A DNA stretch of 64,000 nt from assembly GCA_009929265.1 (NCBI GenBank), contig SAAU01000004.1:1-64000 (forward strand). Reading direction: 5' to 3'. Each line of letters starts with the position of its first letter. The first letter of the stretch is position 1. Source of the DNA: Alphaproteobacteria bacterium (lineage in GTDB: Bacteria > Pseudomonadota > Alphaproteobacteria > CASFRQ01 > SAAU01). The translations under genes were made by a program, and so were the position numbers. The notes under the pieces are model-generated. The model worked only from the letters and a program-made list of their open reading frames with translations, searched no databases and was not told the origin of the DNA. Below, piece by piece: positions 54,153-62,065 of this stretch.

Positions 54153-54614
54153 TTAAAGCTTCTTTTCAAGGACAAGAGCGTCTTCACTTTGCCCCTTTTG
54201 ATTCTGATAATACGAAGGCCGACAAGATTTTTGAATAAACCCTTCTTTTTGATAAAGATTTAAGGCTGGATGATTTTTTTCTCTTACTTCAAGAAAAAAG
54301 CGTTTTACATCTTTTTCTTTTAAAAATGCCTCGGCCATTTGAAGCAAATTTGCCGCAAGACTCTTTCTTTGATAAGCAGGCAAAACAGCTAAACTTAAAA
54401 TTTCGGCCTCTTCAAAAATAAAAGAAATGAGAAGATATCCGACCATTTTTTCGCCGTCTTTTGCAACAAAACAGGCTGTTGTTTTAAGTAAAAGAAGGGA
54501 AAGAAAATCTTGCGCTGACCACTTTTTTTCAAAACATTGATTTTGAATGAAAGAAAGCCCTTCAGCTTTTTCTTCAAAAAGGCCTTTATCTTCTATTTTT
54601 TCAAACGTGAACAT
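54153..54614 (-). CDS. rimI: GNAT acetyltransferase, RimI-like
   Basis: This 153-residue GNAT protein has the acetyl-CoA motif in VLPAYQRKSLAANLLQ and the EVREKNHPALNLYQKEGF block seen in ribosomal protein S18 alanine acetyltransferases. It overlaps tsaB by 14 bp, and tsaB-rimI adjacency is common in bacteria and supports the name. The R/Q-G-X-G-X-A loop is degenerate (QRKSLA), which is a mild caution. Confidence 0.85.
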   Translation of the reverse strand: MFTFEKIEDKGLFEEKAEGLSFIQNQCFEKKWSAQDFLSLLLLKTTACFVAKDGEKMVGYLLISFIFEEAEILSLAVLPAYQRKSLAANLLQMAEAFLKEKDVKRFFLEVREKNHPALNLYQKEGFIQKSCRPSYYQNQKGQSEDALVLEKKL

Positions 54615-55212
54615 AGGCCTCCCTTAGATAAAGTGGCTCAGCTTTAAGGGGATTATCTTTTCGCGCTAAAGCAATCTTACCAAGGGCAACAATCCTTTCC
54701 TCTGGTAAGAACGGAAGTTCTTTGACCTTGATTTCTTGCTTTAATTTTTGAACCCCATCTCCGATAAAAAAATGTTCTTGTTTATTCTTCAAATCCTCTG
54801 CCGTTAGGATTTGAGGCGTGCTTGAAGCCTGCCCTTTTTCATCAAAGAATTGAACATAAAAATCGGCGCGTTTCGTATCCAAAACAACCGCAAGAGGCCG
54901 TTTTTGTTCATAAGCCAGAACCTCAAAATTATTAACCCCATAAACAGGAAGACCAAGGGCCATAGCAAGCGCCTTTGCCGAAGAAAGCGCCACCCGAACC
55001 CCGGTAAAAGATCCAGGGCCAACAGCCACCGCAACGCTTTGAAGTTCGGCATAGGGTTTGTTTGATTTTTTCATCACTTCATCAATCATAGGCACCAAAG
55101 CTTCCGCCATCCCAATTTGATAAAACCGAGAAATAACCCCATAAACCCGTTGCTCATCTTGAAGAGAAACAGAACAGTAAAAACCAGATGTATCAATCGA
55201 AAGTATTAACAT
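54601..55212 (-). CDS. tsaB: tRNA threonylcarbamoyladenosine biosynthesis protein TsaB
   Basis: This 203-residue non-catalytic partner of TsaD starts LILSIDTSGFYCSVSL, followed by VAVGPGSFTGVRVALSSAKALA, the hallmark ASKHA-like repeat. It stabilises TsaD in transferring the threonylcarbamoyl group to A37 of tRNA. The length is slightly short but typical. Its stop overlaps the rimI start. TsaD is not encoded in this window. Confidence 0.93.
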   Translation of the reverse strand: MLILSIDTSGFYCSVSLQDEQRVYGVISRFYQIGMAEALVPMIDEVMKKSNKPYAELQSVAVAVGPGSFTGVRVALSSAKALAMALGLPVYGVNNFEVLAYEQKRPLAVVLDTKRADFYVQFFDEKGQASSTPQILTAEDLKNKQEHFFIGDGVQKLKQEIKVKELPFLPEERIVALGKIALARKDNPLKAEPLYLREAYVHV

Positions 55213-55301
55213 AATTTATTTCCTTTTTTATACGGATTCTATTGCTCTTTTCGTTTTTTTCAAGTATTTTTAAATAGAAAACCATAAAAAGGGAGAATCT
55301 T

Positions 55302-55970
55302 ATGTTTTTTTCAAAAGAAAAAACGACTAAAAAAGCATCCTTAAAAACCTATTTTTTAACGGGTGTCCTTGTGACGGCCCCTATTGCTATCACGGGATAT
55401 TTGGCCTATGTTTTGCTCACCTATATTGATTCTTGGGTCAGCCGCATTCTTCCTCCTGCTTATAATCCAGGAAATTATCTTCCTTTTTCTGTTCCGGGAC
55501 TCGGGGTTTTGCTGCTTGTTTTCTTTTTTATCTTAATCGGCATGCTAACGGCCGGGCTTTTTGGACGCCTTTTTGTTCGATTTGGGGAACTTTTAATTTC
55601 AAAAACGCCGTTTATCTCTGGCTTTTATGGCGCAATTAAAAAGCTTTTAGAAACTTTGTTAAGCCCTGATACCAACACCGCTTTTCGAAAGGCTGTTTTG
55701 GTTGAATATCCAAGGAAAGGCCTTTGGACAATCGCTTTTATCACGGGGGATGTTTATAGCTCTTTAGCCGAAAAAATAAATCAAAAAGAAGGCAAAGACG
55801 AACGCGTCAGCATTTATGTTCCAACAACGCCAAACCCAACCTCTGGCTTTTTAATTTTTGTAAAAACCTCTGATCTTATTCTCCTTGATATGAAAGTGGA
55901 AGATGCCTTTAAGCTTCTTATTTCAACGGGAATCGTAACCCCAGGGAAAAAGAAGATTAAAAAGAAATAA
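55302..55970 (+). CDS. DUF502 membrane protein
   Basis: This 222-residue protein has two hydrophobic segments, about 20-40 and 60-85. It has the DUF502 pattern: an LKTYFLTGVLVTAPIAIT start, a GLGVLLLVFFFILIGMLTAGLFGR middle and the FITGDV and YVPTTPNPTSGFLIFV segments. The family is widespread and of unknown function. AAAGGGAG precedes the ATG. It is monocistronic with its own terminator. Confidence 0.88.
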   Translation: MFFSKEKTTKKASLKTYFLTGVLVTAPIAITGYLAYVLLTYIDSWVSRILPPAYNPGNYLPFSVPGLGVLLLVFFFILIGMLTAGLFGRLFVRFGELLISKTPFISGFYGAIKKLLETLLSPDTNTAFRKAVLVEYPRKGLWTIAFITGDVYSSLAEKINQKEGKDERVSIYVPTTPNPTSGFLIFVKTSDLILLDMKVEDAFKLLISTGIVTPGKKKIKKK

Positions 55971-55999
55971 GTCTTTCTTTAACACATAAAAAACCTTAA

Positions 56000-56031
56000 A
56001 AAAGGAGCCTATAAAAGGCCCCTTTTCTTTG
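56000..56031 (+). terminator. Intrinsic terminator of the DUF502 gene
   Basis: AAAAGGAGCC at 56000-56009 pairs with GGCCCCTTTT at 56017-56026 with one mismatch, then TTTTCTTT. Confidence 0.75.
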
Positions 56032-56060
56032 TTGATTTTTAAGATTTTCGAAACTCTATT

Positions 56061-57020
56061 TTAAGCCTCCTCGTCCATTTGATGAATCTTCTTTGCAATC
56101 TCTTCTGTCATCAAAAGGCGATTCGGTTCAAACTTTTGTTCTGTTTTTAACAAAGGACGCGCCGCATCAATTGCGTAAAGCCCTTTATGGAACCGTTGAT
56201 GTTTTACAGGGATATTCATCGAATCTGTAAAGATATAAACAGGTTTTCCTGTCGCACAGGCCTCTGTGCACATGGAAATGGAATCCCCTGTGACAATAAT
56301 CTTATCGGCATGAGCTAAGAATCCAAAGTAAGGGTTTTCTGCTTTATCAGAAGGCGTATAAAAATAGCAACTTTTCCCCTTAAAGCTTTCTTTTAAGTAA
56401 TCTTCAACCTCTTTTGGGGTTCTTCTTGAGGTTGTGACAAATAAAGAAGTATACGTGCAGGCCTTTACCTTATGCACCAATGTTTTGGCCATTTCCATTG
56501 TGAAAGGACTTGTCTTTGTGCTTCCCCCAACAATAAGGGCTAAACGAGGAGAAGGATACCCCCCTAAAACATCATCAAATTTTGCGCCTTCCTCTTTTAA
56601 CTTTTTCTCTGTGATACGATGAGGGGCCCCCAACGTTCTCATTACATTTTTGGCGTTTTTATTGAAAACATCATGTTCTGGAATCAGCATTAAGAAAGCT
56701 TCATCAAATCCAGCACATCCTGGGTTCATTAAATGGATAATTTTTGTTTTGCCTTTTGATGCTTTTCGAATGGCGCGCGCAACTGGATATAAACGCCGTC
56801 CAGCAGAGACAACAAAATCAGGATAATCAGATTGAAGAGCCTCTTTCGACTTTTTGCTAATTCCAATAAAAGTTCTTCCTCTTAAACAATTAGGAAGTTT
56901 CACCCATTTTGTGTAGGAAATTTCTTTAATATCAAAAGGAAAGCCTAGAGCTTCCGCAACACCTAAAACTTGACTTTTATTTCCAGCCCTGTCATCTAAA
57001 AGAGCCCATAATGTTTTCAT
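56061..57020 (-). CDS. Mitochondrial-fission ELM1-like (DUF1022) putative glycosyltransferase
   Basis: This 319-residue protein shows the family start LWALLDDRAGNKSQVLGVAEALG, then VSAGRRLYPVARAIRK, ALIVGGSTKTSPFT, TGDSISMCTEACATGKPVYIF and HQRFHKGLY. The family is related to GT-B glycosyltransferases and in alphaproteobacteria is linked to the envelope. I chose the ATG at 57020, which overlaps the methyltransferase stop as ATGA after AAGGA. The in-frame extension to 57074 lies inside the upstream gene and is rejected. Confidence 0.87.
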   Translation of the reverse strand: MKTLWALLDDRAGNKSQVLGVAEALGFPFDIKEISYTKWVKLPNCLRGRTFIGISKKSKEALQSDYPDFVVSAGRRLYPVARAIRKASKGKTKIIHLMNPGCAGFDEAFLMLIPEHDVFNKNAKNVMRTLGAPHRITEKKLKEEGAKFDDVLGGYPSPRLALIVGGSTKTSPFTMEMAKTLVHKVKACTYTSLFVTTSRRTPKEVEDYLKESFKGKSCYFYTPSDKAENPYFGFLAHADKIIVTGDSISMCTEACATGKPVYIFTDSMNIPVKHQRFHKGLYAIDAARPLLKTEQKFEPNRLLMTEEIAKKIHQMDEEA

Positions 57021-57961
57021 TTTTTTATATCCTTTTTCTGTTTTTTCCGAAAAGCTTGTGTATTTCTTTCCCAAAAAAAGCCGTCTTCATATCCTTGAAT
57101 TGTCTTTTTTTCTTCAGCAATATCAAGCCGTTTTTGAGCAAAAGCGACATATTCTTTCTCTTGCTCTATACCAATGTAATCCCTGTTTAATTTTTTTGCA
57201 ACAACTGATGTTGTTCCAGAACCTAAAAAACAATCGAGCACAACGTCTTTTGGGTTAGAACTTGCCAAAATCAGTTTTGCAATCAGTTTTTCCGGCTTTT
57301 GCGTGGGGTGAGGCGTATTTTCTGCCATGGACCAAAAGGGCACCGAAATATCCGTCCATAAATTGGATGGAGCTGTTAGGCGAAATTTCTCCTTATCCCA
57401 ATCTTTTGGATGTCCTTTTTCATCCCTATAAGGGGCCAAAACTTTCTTCTTAAGCTTCACATTATCAAGATTAAACGTGTATTCATCCGAATTTGTAAAA
57501 AACCAAATGTCTTCAGAACAATTTTTCCAATTTTGAAGAGCCCCCCTGCCCTTCTCCCGTTCCCACGTGATTCGGTTTCGCACCTTAAAATAGGAACTTG
57601 CCACCTTTTCAACTAAAGAAGAAGCTGTCCAATCAATACAGATATAAAGAGAGGCATTTTTTTTCAAAACCCGTTTCAACAAAGAAATCCAAGAATCTAA
57701 AAACGCCTCATATTCTGCTTTATCTTGCTTATAAAAAGCACTTTTTGAATACGTTTTTGTTAAATTATACGGTGGATCTGTAATCAATAAATCGACGGAG
57801 TTTTCTGGTAATAAAGGCAAAATATCTGTAGTTTTTCCCCAAATCACTTTATTTAAAACCGCTTCCTTTGTCAGAGGAGTTGACGGCTTTTTAATGGCTT
57901 TATTTGCAAAAAAATCTATTTCTTCTGGCGTCAAAGCAAGCGTTTTATTTCGGCAAGACAT
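57017..57961 (-). CDS. Orphan DNA methyltransferase (beta-class, N4/N6)
   Basis: This 314-residue enzyme has catalytic motif IV TDPPYNL at 61-67 and the SAM-binding motif I FLGSGTT at 245-251. A target-recognition region lies between them, giving the beta-class order. The sequence from HPTQKPEKLIAKLILASSNP onward resembles M1.MboII-type adenine methylases; the recognition site is unknown. No restriction endonuclease gene is adjacent, so it is a solitary enzyme in this window. It lacks the C-terminal DNA-binding domain of CcrM and should not be taken for it. It forms an ATGA-coupled pair with the ELM1-like gene. Confidence 0.88.
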   Translation of the reverse strand: MSCRNKTLALTPEEIDFFANKAIKKPSTPLTKEAVLNKVIWGKTTDILPLLPENSVDLLITDPPYNLTKTYSKSAFYKQDKAEYEAFLDSWISLLKRVLKKNASLYICIDWTASSLVEKVASSYFKVRNRITWEREKGRGALQNWKNCSEDIWFFTNSDEYTFNLDNVKLKKKVLAPYRDEKGHPKDWDKEKFRLTAPSNLWTDISVPFWSMAENTPHPTQKPEKLIAKLILASSNPKDVVLDCFLGSGTTSVVAKKLNRDYIGIEQEKEYVAFAQKRLDIAEEKKTIQGYEDGFFWERNTQAFRKKQKKDIKK

Positions 57962-58083
57962 TCTTGTTCCTTCTTTATTTTATTAGAAAAAATATAGCAT
58001 ATTTTTTTTCATTTAAAAAGATTTAATTTTATGCTTGTGAAAATAAAAAAGTTTTTGTAGGGTGAAGGGGAATGTGAGGATCT

Positions 58084-59544
58084 ATGACAGAAAAATCTCT
58101 TGAACGCGTTTTACCGCAAAGTTTAGAAGCAGAACAGGCTCTTTTAGGGGCCCTTTTAACAAATCCACGTGCCCTTGAAAAGATTGGGGACTTCCTTTTA
58201 AGTAAGCATTTTGCCCATCCTGTTCACGGCCTGATTTTTAAGACGATTCAAACCTTAATTGAACGCGGTCGCATTGCTGATTATCTTTCTGTAAAGGAAT
58301 ATTTGGCTCAAAATGCTCTTTTTCAAGAGATGGGCGGCGATTCTTATTTAATGAAGCTTGTCACCTTATCAACAAACATTATCAATGTAGGCGATTATGG
58401 ACGTCAAATTTTTGATAGGTATTTACGGCGTGAATTGATTGGAATCGGCAATGATGTTATCAATAATGCTTTTAATATTGATTTTGAAACAGACGCCTTA
58501 AACCAAATCGGATTGTGCGAAAAAAGCCTTTATGAACTTGCCAACGAAGGGGAAATTGAAGGTGGGTTAGAATCTTTAACCCTTGGCCTTAAAGAAACCA
58601 TCAAAATGGCCGAACAGGCGTTAAACAACCCCTCTGGCCTTTCGGGACTTCCCACGGGAATTGCCGATTTAGACAAGAAAATGGGTGGCTTAAATGAAAG
58701 CAATTTGATTATCATTGCGGGGCGTCCTGCAATGGGGAAATCCGCTTTGGCCACTTGTATCGCCTATAATGTTGCCAAGAAATTGGAAGAGGATAATCAA
58801 AAATCAGGAGAAAAAAAATCTGTAGCTCTTTTTTCTCTTGAAATGTCACTGGAAGAACTTTCCACCCGTATTTTATCACTTTATACCCACATCAATGGAT
58901 GGGATATGCGTCAGGGGAAATTAACCTCCCCTCAATTTGAAGAATTGGCAGAAGCGACTAGCTTGTTAAACAAACTTCCTCTTTATATTGACCAAACTGC
59001 AGGCATCACCGTCAATGGCATTAAAACACGGGCACGACGCTTAAAACGAGATAAGGAAAAAGGCTTAGGCCTTATCGTCATTGATTACCTGCAACTTTTG
59101 TCTTTTGTAGGGCGCGCTGACAATCGGGTGCAACAACTTTCCGAAATTACACGATCTTTGAAAATGCTCGCAAAAGAGCTCAACGTTCCTGTTATTGTGC
59201 TTTCCCAGCTTAGCCGTTTGGTTGAAATGCGTGATAACAAACGTCCTCAACTGTCAGATCTTCGTGAATCGGGTTCTATTGAGCAAGATGCTGATATTGT
59301 GCTTTTTGTTTATCGAGAAATTTACTATTTAGAGCATGATATTCCGCAACAACGTGGGAATGAGACAGCCGAAAAATTCCAAATCCGTTTGAAAGAATGG
59401 GAACAAAAGAAAATTGATATGGAGAAAAAGGCCGAAGTCTTAATTGCCAAGAACCGTCACGGCTCCACAGGCACAGCGCACGTTTACTTTGATAAGCACT
59501 TTACAGAATTTGGCGATTTGGCTCTTCCTCATGAAGAGGAGTAA
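58084..59544 (+). CDS. dnaB: Replicative DNA helicase DnaB
   Basis: This 486-residue protein has an N-terminal domain starting LPQSLEAEQALLGALLTNP. A RecA-like helicase core shows Walker A GRPAMGKSALA, Walker B LIVIDYLQLL, the H4 motif QLSRLVEMRDNKRPQLSDLRESGSIEQDAD and the arginine finger. No intein is present. GTGAGGA precedes the ATG. The last 44 bp overlap the 3' end of the convergent DUF3800 gene. Confidence 0.97.
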   Translation: MTEKSLERVLPQSLEAEQALLGALLTNPRALEKIGDFLLSKHFAHPVHGLIFKTIQTLIERGRIADYLSVKEYLAQNALFQEMGGDSYLMKLVTLSTNIINVGDYGRQIFDRYLRRELIGIGNDVINNAFNIDFETDALNQIGLCEKSLYELANEGEIEGGLESLTLGLKETIKMAEQALNNPSGLSGLPTGIADLDKKMGGLNESNLIIIAGRPAMGKSALATCIAYNVAKKLEEDNQKSGEKKSVALFSLEMSLEELSTRILSLYTHINGWDMRQGKLTSPQFEELAEATSLLNKLPLYIDQTAGITVNGIKTRARRLKRDKEKGLGLIVIDYLQLLSFVGRADNRVQQLSEITRSLKMLAKELNVPVIVLSQLSRLVEMRDNKRPQLSDLRESGSIEQDADIVLFVYREIYYLEHDIPQQRGNETAEKFQIRLKEWEQKKIDMEKKAEVLIAKNRHGSTGTAHVYFDKHFTEFGDLALPHEEE

Positions 59545-60406
59545 ACTCCCCTTTTTCTTGCCTATTTTGGAACATACACATCGTGCTTTTATGCCCAACA
59601 GGATCTGAAACCGAAAGGCCTCCTTTATAAAACCCACGTTCATCCTTATAACGATATTGCAAAGATCGCAACCGTTCTCCATACCTCTCTCGCAAGAAAA
59701 TGGCGTGCTCTTGGACATGCACATTATGCACAAATTCATGACAATAGAGATAACTTGCCAAAGGAAAAAGAAGGGCAGAACACAACAAATCGCACAGCTG
59801 AATCCCCATATGATTATTGCTATGACTGAACAAAGGAAGCTCTGTCACATGCGGATAAAGAGGGTTCTCTGCTTGAAACTTTTGCGTAAAGACAGAATGA
59901 GAAACGCGCACATTTTTCATTTGATTACGGCTATCGGCGATGCAAATTCCTTCTTGATTTTTTTCTTTCAAAAAGGCTTCAAAATGTTCATAAATACTTT
60001 GCGTAGAAGAGGAATAAACCGCCTGTCCATCAAAAGGACACCCGAGCTTTTTAACCCAAACTCTGCCGACAAATTGAACGTTATATTTAATAAAAAGCAT
60101 TAAAAATTTATCAATAAATCCAATGGCGTGCCGTCGCATTTTTCGCCGCCCTCTTAAAGCATTACGCCGCACATCAGCCCCTTTAATTTCTGGCAAAATA
60201 GCATCTAAGAAAAATTCTGTCTTATAGTTTAAATGGGGATAAAACCTTTTCTTTAGAGAAATAAATTCATGAGTCATTTCATAAAGGATATCGCTATCGA
60301 TGAAAATACCAGCGATTGCAAAAACAGGTTGATTATTGCCATTTATTTCTGGGGAAAGCGGAAGTCCCCCTAAATCGCCCGACTCATCAATATAACAAAT
60401 TTGCAT
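59501..60406 (-). CDS. DUF3800 protein (RNase H-like fold)
   Basis: This 301-residue protein starts with the DUF3800 signature CYIDESGDLGG and keeps an ADSRNQ-type strand and the HMGIQLCDLLCSAL motif that supplies the last acidic residue. The family is predicted to be an RNase H-like nuclease and is common in mobile and defence contexts. The last 14 or so codons are antisense to the 3' end of dnaB, so the ancestral stop may have been lost when the gene arrived next to dnaB. GCAAAGGA precedes the ATG. It appears monocistronic. A defence role is inference only. Confidence 0.83.
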   Translation of the reverse strand: MQICYIDESGDLGGLPLSPEINGNNQPVFAIAGIFIDSDILYEMTHEFISLKKRFYPHLNYKTEFFLDAILPEIKGADVRRNALRGRRKMRRHAIGFIDKFLMLFIKYNVQFVGRVWVKKLGCPFDGQAVYSSSTQSIYEHFEAFLKEKNQEGICIADSRNQMKNVRVSHSVFTQKFQAENPLYPHVTELPLFSHSNNHMGIQLCDLLCSALLFPLASYLYCHEFVHNVHVQEHAIFLRERYGERLRSLQYRYKDERGFYKGGLSVSDPVGHKSTMCMFQNRQEKGEFTPLHEEEPNRQIL

Positions 60407-60494
60407 ATAAAAAATCCTTTGCTTTTCTTTAAATTTTTAAAGCAGATTTCAAAAATGTGCAAGCAAAGATTTTACTTAAAAAATATCTAAAATG

Positions 60495-60595
60495 AAAAAA
60501 GTCATCGAAAAGCTCTTGGGCTTTAAAAACAACTATGACCGTCCTTGCATCAGCAAGCCGGCCATAGGATAAGAAGCCCCGAAGGGTCATCCTCT
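60495..60595 (-). ncRNA. Candidate structured small RNA of about 100 nt
   Basis: This is a GC-richer island in the 300-bp gap between the DUF3800 gene and the small secreted-protein gene. Leftward elements are in order: a promoter at 60629-60602, a predicted start near 60595, a CCC-UUCG-GGG hairpin at 60586-60577, a 13-bp hairpin at 60566-60534 (UAUGG/UCAUA, CCG/CGG, CUUGC/GCAAG) and a terminator-like hairpin with a T run ending near 60495. In the last, GUCAU pairs with AUGAC and encloses AAAGC/GCUUU. GGGCUU at 60579-60574 can instead pair with AAGCCC at 60523-60518. I cannot assign it to a known family; it could also be the leader of the DUF3800 gene. Confidence 0.58.
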
Positions 60596-60601
60596 ATTTT
60601 T

Positions 60602-60629
60602 AAGATACTCTTTTTTTCTTATTTGTCAA
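60602..60629 (-). promoter_or_regulatory. Strong promoter of the candidate small RNA
   Basis: On the - strand, consensus TTGACA at 60629-60624 and TATCTT at 60607-60602 have a 16-bp spacer. Transcription would begin about seven bases later, just before the UUCG hairpin. Confidence 0.65.
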
Positions 60630-60639
60630 TAGGTTTTTA

Positions 60640-60668
60640 TTGATTCTTTTTCTCTTTTTAAGTATCCT
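60640..60668 (+). promoter_or_regulatory. Promoter of the small secreted protein
   Basis: TTGATT at 60640-60645 and TATCCT at 60663-60668 have a 17-bp spacer, 38 bp before the start codon. It is back to back with the small RNA promoter. Confidence 0.55.
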
Positions 60669-60706
60669 ATTTTCAAGGATGTTGTAAATTTTAAAGGAAA
60701 GTTCTC

Positions 60707-60979
60707 ATGAAATATTTATTTTTAGCCCTTTTATTGTGTTTTTCTTCCGCCTCTTTTGCAAGAACAAGAGGGTCTCAAAAGTTCTCAGATGTCGAAGAAT
60801 ACCGAAAAGTAAAAGCCGAAATTGCTTCAAAAAATCAAACCATTGAACAAAAAAGAGCTTATAAAGAAGAGCAAGACCGTCTCTATAAAGAACTCCAAGA
60901 GCAAAAAAGAACAAGAAAAGAAACTCAAACACGGACGCAAAGCGAGAAAAAAGGCTGGAAACCTTATTCAAGGAAGTAA
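60707..60979 (+). CDS. Small secreted, highly charged helical protein
   Basis: This 90-residue protein has a signal peptide (MKYLFLALLLCFSSASFA, then ARTRG). After it comes a chain almost entirely of Lys, Arg, Glu and Gln, with the heptad-like EQDRLYKELQEQKR stretch, so a periplasmic coiled coil is likely. No family is recognised. AAAGGAAA and a 17-bp-spaced promoter support it. An antisense ORF over nearly the same span has neither. The last 12 bp overlap the end of the convergent mltG. Confidence 0.78.
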   Translation: MKYLFLALLLCFSSASFARTRGSQKFSDVEEYRKVKAEIASKNQTIEQKRAYKEEQDRLYKELQEQKRTRKETQTRTQSEKKGWKPYSRK

Positions 60980-62050
60980 AATATCCTCTTTTTCTTTTTT
61001 GTAAACGCTTAAGGGCCCCGGTCTTGGGATAGCCTCTCTTTTAAGTCGTGCCCGAAAACGACGTTGCATTTCTTTTCTGTTTTTACGAACCTTCCGCCAA
61101 GCCAAAACATTTTTGTTATGTTCTGCTAAAGTCTTTGCAAAAACATGTGCCCCAGATCCATCGGCCACAAAGTAAAGATATTTTGTCTTTTCTGGATGAA
61201 AAACAGCCTCTAAAGATGCCTTTGAAGGATTGCAAATTGGATGAGGCGGCAATCCATAAACAAGATAGGTGTTATACGGGCTTTTATACTTTAAGTCTTT
61301 GTAATATAACCTTTTTTTCGTTTTATCTTCTCCGCGCTTAATCGCAAATAAAACGGTTGGATCCGATTGTAAGCGCATTCCTTTTTTAATACGGTTAAAA
61401 AAGACAGACGCAATAAAGCTCCGTTCATAATCAACAGAAGATTCCTTTTCTACGATGGAAGCCATTGTTAAAGCTTCCTCCAAAGTCTTGAGAGGGAAAT
61501 TCTTGTCTCTTTTTTCCCACAAATCTTTCAAAAGGGTTTGCATCGAATCTTTCATGCGATTCAAAACGCTTTCTCTGTCATCAAAAAGGGAATAATAGTA
61601 TGTTTCAGGAAGAAGTGCTCCTTCCTTTGGAATATCGGTGATTTTACCCTCTAGAGTCGGCTCATTGTTTAGAAAATCAACCACTTCTTCAGAAGTCAAC
61701 CCTTCGGTGATTGTTATTTTCCGAACAACCGTTTGCCCTTTTGTAAGGATATCCATAACAAACGACGCGCTTACCTTTGGCGGAATGATGTATTCCCCAG
61801 ATTGAATCGAACCTGATTTCCTGTGAGCTCTCACCCCGATGGAAAAAATAGATGCGCTGTTGATGACCCCTTCTCTTTTTAAGTATTTTGCAATTTCTTT
61901 TAAGCTTTTGCCCTTAGGAATATAAATGTTTCTCTGTGTTTGCAAAGGCCCCTCTGCCATAAAAAGGCTATAGGTGCTAAAAACACTTCCCCCAATGAAA
62001 GAGCTTAATAAGAAAAAGAGTAATAAAAAGAACAGAACCCGACGGCGCAT
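60968..62050 (-). CDS. mltG: Endolytic murein transglycosylase MltG (YceG)
   Basis: This 360-residue protein has an N-terminal transmembrane helix and a LysM-like region (IYIPKGKSLKEIAKYLKREGV). The YceG catalytic domain shows LTMASIVEKESSVDYE with the predicted catalytic glutamate, RLQSDPTVLFA and SPYNTYLVYGLPPHPICNP. A basic C-terminal extension follows (RKEMQRRFRARLKRE). It cuts nascent glycan strands at the inner membrane. It follows fabF by 15 bp in the order fabG-acpP-fabF-mltG. Confidence 0.95.
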   Translation of the reverse strand: MRRRVLFFLLLFFLLSSFIGGSVFSTYSLFMAEGPLQTQRNIYIPKGKSLKEIAKYLKREGVINSASIFSIGVRAHRKSGSIQSGEYIIPPKVSASFVMDILTKGQTVVRKITITEGLTSEEVVDFLNNEPTLEGKITDIPKEGALLPETYYYSLFDDRESVLNRMKDSMQTLLKDLWEKRDKNFPLKTLEEALTMASIVEKESSVDYERSFIASVFFNRIKKGMRLQSDPTVLFAIKRGEDKTKKRLYYKDLKYKSPYNTYLVYGLPPHPICNPSKASLEAVFHPEKTKYLYFVADGSGAHVFAKTLAEHNKNVLAWRKVRKNRKEMQRRFRARLKREAIPRPGPLSVYKKEKEDILLP

Positions 62051-62065
62051 CTTTTTTAATCCTTT

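Noticed and set aside
57017-57961. Calling the methyltransferase CcrM because GcrA is present.
   Set aside because: It lacks the CcrM C-terminal DNA-binding domain and its conserved region is closer to M1.MboII-type enzymes.
60492-60572. A 26-codon + strand ORF starting ATG inside the structured RNA region (MKKVIEKLLGFKN start).
   Set aside because: It has no ribosome binding site, sits antisense to a strong promoter-terminator unit, and its sequence is dictated by the RNA hairpins.
60705-60971. An 88-codon - strand ORF antisense to the small secreted-protein gene.
   Set aside because: The + strand ORF has a promoter, a ribosome binding site and a signal peptide; the antisense has none and is hydrophobic by complementarity.
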